The notes beneath the pieces were generated by a model, which worked only from the letters and a program-made list of their open reading frames with translations, made no database searches and was not told the origin of the DNA. A stretch of 16,340 nt of DNA from DSFT01 sp032249175 (GTDB taxonomy: Bacteria; Hydrothermota; Hydrothermia; LBFQ01; DSFT01). Every line of letters starts with the position of its first letter. Position 1 is the first letter of the stretch. Position numbers and translations under genes: made by a program. The DNA lies in NCBI GenBank assembly GCA_032249175.1, contig JAVVGK010000022.1, positions 1 to 16,340 of the forward strand, in the 5' to 3' direction. Below are positions 13,980 to 16,340 of this stretch, piece by piece.

Positions 13980-13995
13980 TTTAAAATTTTAAAGG
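13980..13995 (-). promoter_or_regulatory. Predicted -10 promoter for the NTase cassette
   Basis: Minus strand CCTTTAAAATTTTAAA, with TAAAAT (13986-13991) ending 9 nt before the ATG at 13976. It lies in the 23-base gap after the YchF-like gene's stop codon, so the cassette can be transcribed apart from the upstream operon. Confidence 0.6.
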
Positions 13996-13999
13996 TGAA

Positions 14000-14899
14000 T
14001 TAAATGCTTGCTCTAATATAAACAATATCACCATCTTTTACAATATAATCTTTTCCTTCAATCCTTACAAGACCTTTTTCCTTTGCCAATTTTAAATCTT
14101 TAATTTTCATAAATTCTTCAAAATGAATAACTTCTGCTCTTACAAATCCCTTCTCTAAATCGGAGTGTATTTTACCTGCAGCTTCCTTAATAGTTTTGCC
14201 ATTTTTCAAAATCCAAGATCTAACCTCTTTTTCACCTGCTGTAAAAAATAAAATAATATCTAATTTTTCTTTTATTTTATTTATCAAAATTTCATTTATA
14301 GGCTCAAATCCATATAATTTTAAAAATTCCAATTGCTCTTCAAAATTTAAATGTTTGGTTTCTTCCTGTAATTTCAAATTTGAAATAATATAATCACTCT
14401 CACTTAATTTTTCTATCTCCTCTCCCTCAAAAACATTATAAACAATAATAAATGGTTTTGTTGTAATAAAACTAATTCCTCTTAACACAAGTTCTTCATC
14501 TTGTTCTAATTTAATAGAACAAAGAAACTGCTCTTGCTCAAGATAATTTTTTAACTTTTCAAATAATTCTAATTCTTTATTATTTCCCCTTTTCTTTAAG
14601 TTTTCAATTCGCTTTTCTACAATTTTTAAATCTGATAAAATTAATTTAAATTTTAAATCCTCTAAATCTTTCTTATTTCTAATGACCAAAATTAAAAGGT
14701 CAAATAAGTTTAAATCCTTAGGATTATCATAAATTTCAATATAGGCATGAGTTATTTTCTTAGGCTTTATTATATTAGCTATTTCTTCAAGCCGTTTGTC
14801 ATATAAAGTTAAAATTCCTTCATCACTTGCTGAATTTGTTAAAATTCTAAATAATGTTGTCTTACCAACAAAACGATTTCCAATAATAGCAACTTTCAT
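14000..14899 (-). CDS. ychF: Shortened YchF/Ola1-like ATPase with TGS-type C-terminus
   Basis: YchF is an Obg-family, ATP-preferring translation-associated factor of about 363 residues; this copy has 299. The P-loop GNRFVGKT is intact (7-14). The NxxE motif that replaces NKxD in YchF is present (N155-V-F-E158, after TTKPFIIVY). The C-terminal domain is highly conserved: FFTAGEKEVRSWILKNG, AAGKIHSDLEKGFVRAEV, then GKDYIVKDGDIVYIR. What is missing lies between: the residues after TNSASDEG are compressed, and the FVDIAGLVKGASxGEGLGNxFL loop of YchF is reduced to IYDNPKDLNLFDLL, which removes switch II and its glycine. Nucleotide binding may remain while the hydrolysis cycle is altered. Start ATG 14899, two bases after the aminotransferase stop. 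Confidence 0.88.
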   Translation of the reverse strand: MKVAIIGNRFVGKTTLFRILTNSASDEGILTLYDKRLEEIANIIKPKKITHAYIEIYDNPKDLNLFDLLILVIRNKKDLEDLKFKLILSDLKIVEKRIENLKKRGNNKELELFEKLKNYLEQEQFLCSIKLEQDEELVLRGISFITTKPFIIVYNVFEGEEIEKLSESDYIISNLKLQEETKHLNFEEQLEFLKLYGFEPINEILINKIKEKLDIILFFTAGEKEVRSWILKNGKTIKEAAGKIHSDLEKGFVRAEVIHFEEFMKIKDLKLAKEKGLVRIEGKDYIVKDGDIVYIRASI

Positions 14900-14901
14900 T
14901 A

Positions 14902-15996
14902 TTAATAATCATTTATAACATTTATAACATAATTAACTTCTTCATCTGTCATTTCAGGAAATAATGGAATGGAAATTGTTGTTCTTGAAAGCTCTTCCGT
15001 AATAGGTAAAGAGCCTTCTTTATAATTTAAAAATTCATAAGCTTTTTGTAAATGAACAGGCTTTGGATAATGAAATGAATAACCAACACCAAATTTTTCA
15101 AGATGATTTATAAATTTTTCCCTATCCTTAACCTTTATTACGAATAAATGATAAACACCCTTTCCTCCTTCAACAACCTTTTGAAACTTAATTTTTGGAT
15201 TATTAATTTCATTTAAATACCTTTTTGCTATTTCTCTTCTTCTTTCATTCCATTTATCAAGATATTTTAATTTTACATTCAAAACTGCTCCTTGAAAACC
15301 TTCCATTCGCATATTATATCCTATTTCAATATGCTCGTACCTTACTTTTTGACCCTGATTTCTCAAAATTTTTATTCTATCTGCTATTTCATCATTATTC
15401 GTAGCTACTGCTCCTGCTTCTCCATAACTTCCAAGATTTTTTGAAGGATAAAAGCTAAAAGCATTTACAATACCAAATGTTCCAACCTTTTTATTATAGT
15501 ACTCAGCACCATGAGCCTGAGCGGTATCTTCAATTAAGTACAAATTATATTCATTTGCTATTTTTAAAATTTCATTTATATTAAATGGTTGTCCATAAAT
15601 ATGAACACCAATTATTGCTTTTGTTCTTTTTGTAATTTTTCTTTTTACATCCTCTGGATCTATTTGCCATGTTTCTTCATCAACATCAGCAAAAACAATT
15701 TTTGCTCCAACATAAGAAACTGCCCAAGCAGTAGCAATAAATGTCCAAGATGGAATAATAACTTCATCATTTTCACCTATATTTAAACTTCTTAATGCTA
15801 AATGTAAAGCAGATGTTCCATTATTTAAAGCCACAACATGCTTTATATTTAAATAGTTGGCGAAATTTTTTTCAAAGTTTTCAACAGCAAAACCAAGTGA
15901 AAAGGCACATTCATCAATAACATTTTCAATTTCTTTTAATATCTCATTTTTTATAGCTTTTGCCTGTCTTTTTAAATCAAAAAATGGAACTTTCAT
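14902..15996 (-). CDS. DegT/DnrJ/EryC1-family PLP sugar aminotransferase
   Basis: 364 residues with the normal length and full motif set. The protein opens with VPFFDLKRQ. The catalytic lysine is K186 in SFYPSKNLGSYGEAG, and the PLP-binding EDTAQAHGA has D157. NNGTSALHLALRSL (57-70) and WTFIATAWA (84-92) complete the active site. These enzymes transfer amino groups to keto-sugars for surface polysaccharides such as O-antigen; the GQPxN and FPSKNLG features fit the 3-keto-hexose or UDP-4-keto group, but the substrate is not predictable. The start ATG at 15996 follows the previous stop codon with no gap. An operon with YchF-like downstream; no other sugar-pathway gene is inside the window. Confidence 0.92.
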   Translation of the reverse strand: MKVPFFDLKRQAKAIKNEILKEIENVIDECAFSLGFAVENFEKNFANYLNIKHVVALNNGTSALHLALRSLNIGENDEVIIPSWTFIATAWAVSYVGAKIVFADVDEETWQIDPEDVKRKITKRTKAIIGVHIYGQPFNINEILKIANEYNLYLIEDTAQAHGAEYYNKKVGTFGIVNAFSFYPSKNLGSYGEAGAVATNNDEIADRIKILRNQGQKVRYEHIEIGYNMRMEGFQGAVLNVKLKYLDKWNERRREIAKRYLNEINNPKIKFQKVVEGGKGVYHLFVIKVKDREKFINHLEKFGVGYSFHYPKPVHLQKAYEFLNYKEGSLPITEELSRTTISIPLFPEMTDEEVNYVINVINDY

Positions 15997-16340
15997 TTAA
16001 TTATCAGTTATATTTTCGGAGCAATCGTTAAAATTAATATATTTTGTTATTCCTTTATTGTATATGTCTAACTTTAATTTTCCACTTGTTGGTCCTTGTT
16101 CTCCATTAGAGCAAAATGAAACTTTTATAGGATTTATCGTAGTTGTTTTTATTTTCAATGTATCATTATTACAGGTTAGAATATCACCATTTGGTTGAAC
16201 ATAAAATAATAAAAATTCGCCTTGCTTTAAATCTTTATTTGGTTTCCAATTAGGTGCATTTGAAAAATCAACTAAAACACTATCCTTTATAGTTGTGTTT
16301 GAATTTTTCTTTGCTATTATTTTTGAATAACCATAATAAT
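15997..16340 (-). CDS. Unrecognised protein, C-terminal 113 residues only
   Basis: The frame is open from the right edge to TAA at 15997-15999, directly before the aminotransferase ATG. The visible part is polar, Asn/Thr/Lys-rich and probably beta-stranded (EFLLFYVQPNGDIL, KLKLDIYNKGITKYINF). It contains three cysteines (LTCNN, SFCSN, NDCSE), fitting an exported protein with a disulfide. The alternation of strands with PNGDI and GKLKLDI turns is reminiscent of the C-terminal domain of GspH/FimT-type minor pseudopilins, but this is weak. The N-terminus, which would show a signal or prepilin peptide, is outside the window. Confidence 0.6.
   Translation of the reverse strand, partial: YYGYSKIIAKKNSNTTIKDSVLVDFSNAPNWKPNKDLKQGEFLLFYVQPNGDILTCNNDTLKIKTTTINPIKVSFCSNGEQGPTSGKLKLDIYNKGITKYINFNDCSENITDN

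Noticed and set aside
1..16340. Search for tRNA or rRNA genes, CRISPR arrays and transposase genes
   Set aside because: No GC-rich islands as expected for structural RNAs in such AT-rich DNA, no regularly spaced repeats, and no transposase or integrase motifs in any frame I read.

Overview
This window comes from a very AT-rich, densely packed bacterial chromosome. A lipoprotein with a clear lipobox and an LptE-like fold points to a diderm with an outer membrane. Proteins are rich in Lys, Ile, Glu and Asn, and genes are packed end to end. This fits an uncultured, possibly thermophilic low-GC lineage of the WOR-3/Hydrothermae kind, but that placement is inference; no rRNA or tRNA gene is present to settle it.

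Layout, left to right. (1) An unrecognised ORF cut by the left edge and a ParB/sulfiredoxin-fold protein on the minus strand, divergent from recF. (2) A minus-strand operon: stand-alone tandem ACT protein (like the regulatory half of aspartokinase), panD, a YbgC-type thioesterase, birA. (3) aspS divergent from that operon, then eamA (minus) converging on aspS. (4) pcm divergent from eamA, then a PH-like membrane protein with nusB, then an MNT/HEPN pair, all plus. (5) ymdB (minus) divergent from a large TPR protein. (6) lptE plus a TrmA/RlmD-family protein that has lost its catalytic motifs (minus). (7) A 198-bp AT-rich gap with inverted repeats. (8) A minus-strand cassette of AbiEii-like nucleotidyltransferase, a 36-aa protein and a two-helix membrane protein. 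(9) A minus-strand operon with a shortened YchF ATPase, a DegT-type aminotransferase and a C-terminal fragment of an unrecognised protein.

The strongest pattern is regulatory. All 13 transcription-unit heads carry a close copy of (G/C)CTTTAAAATTTTA on the coding strand, with the TAAAAT hexamer ending 6-13 nt before the start codon at 12 of them. None of the 10 genes inside operons has it. Operon heads have no convincing Shine-Dalgarno sequence. This is the expected look of -10 promoters that make leaderless or near-leaderless mRNAs. At four divergent gene pairs the two promoters sit in 31-48 bp. Three convergent pairs overlap at their 3' ends and the fourth abuts, leaving no room for ordinary terminators.

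Most genes are housekeeping (DNA repair, tRNA charging, biotin and pantothenate supply, transcription termination, outer membrane assembly). The less ordinary items are the ACT-panD coupling, the degenerate Fe-S methyltransferase relative, the shortened YchF, the nucleotidyltransferase cassette, and a short element with 18-bp inverted ends. No intergenic stretch exceeds 300 bases.
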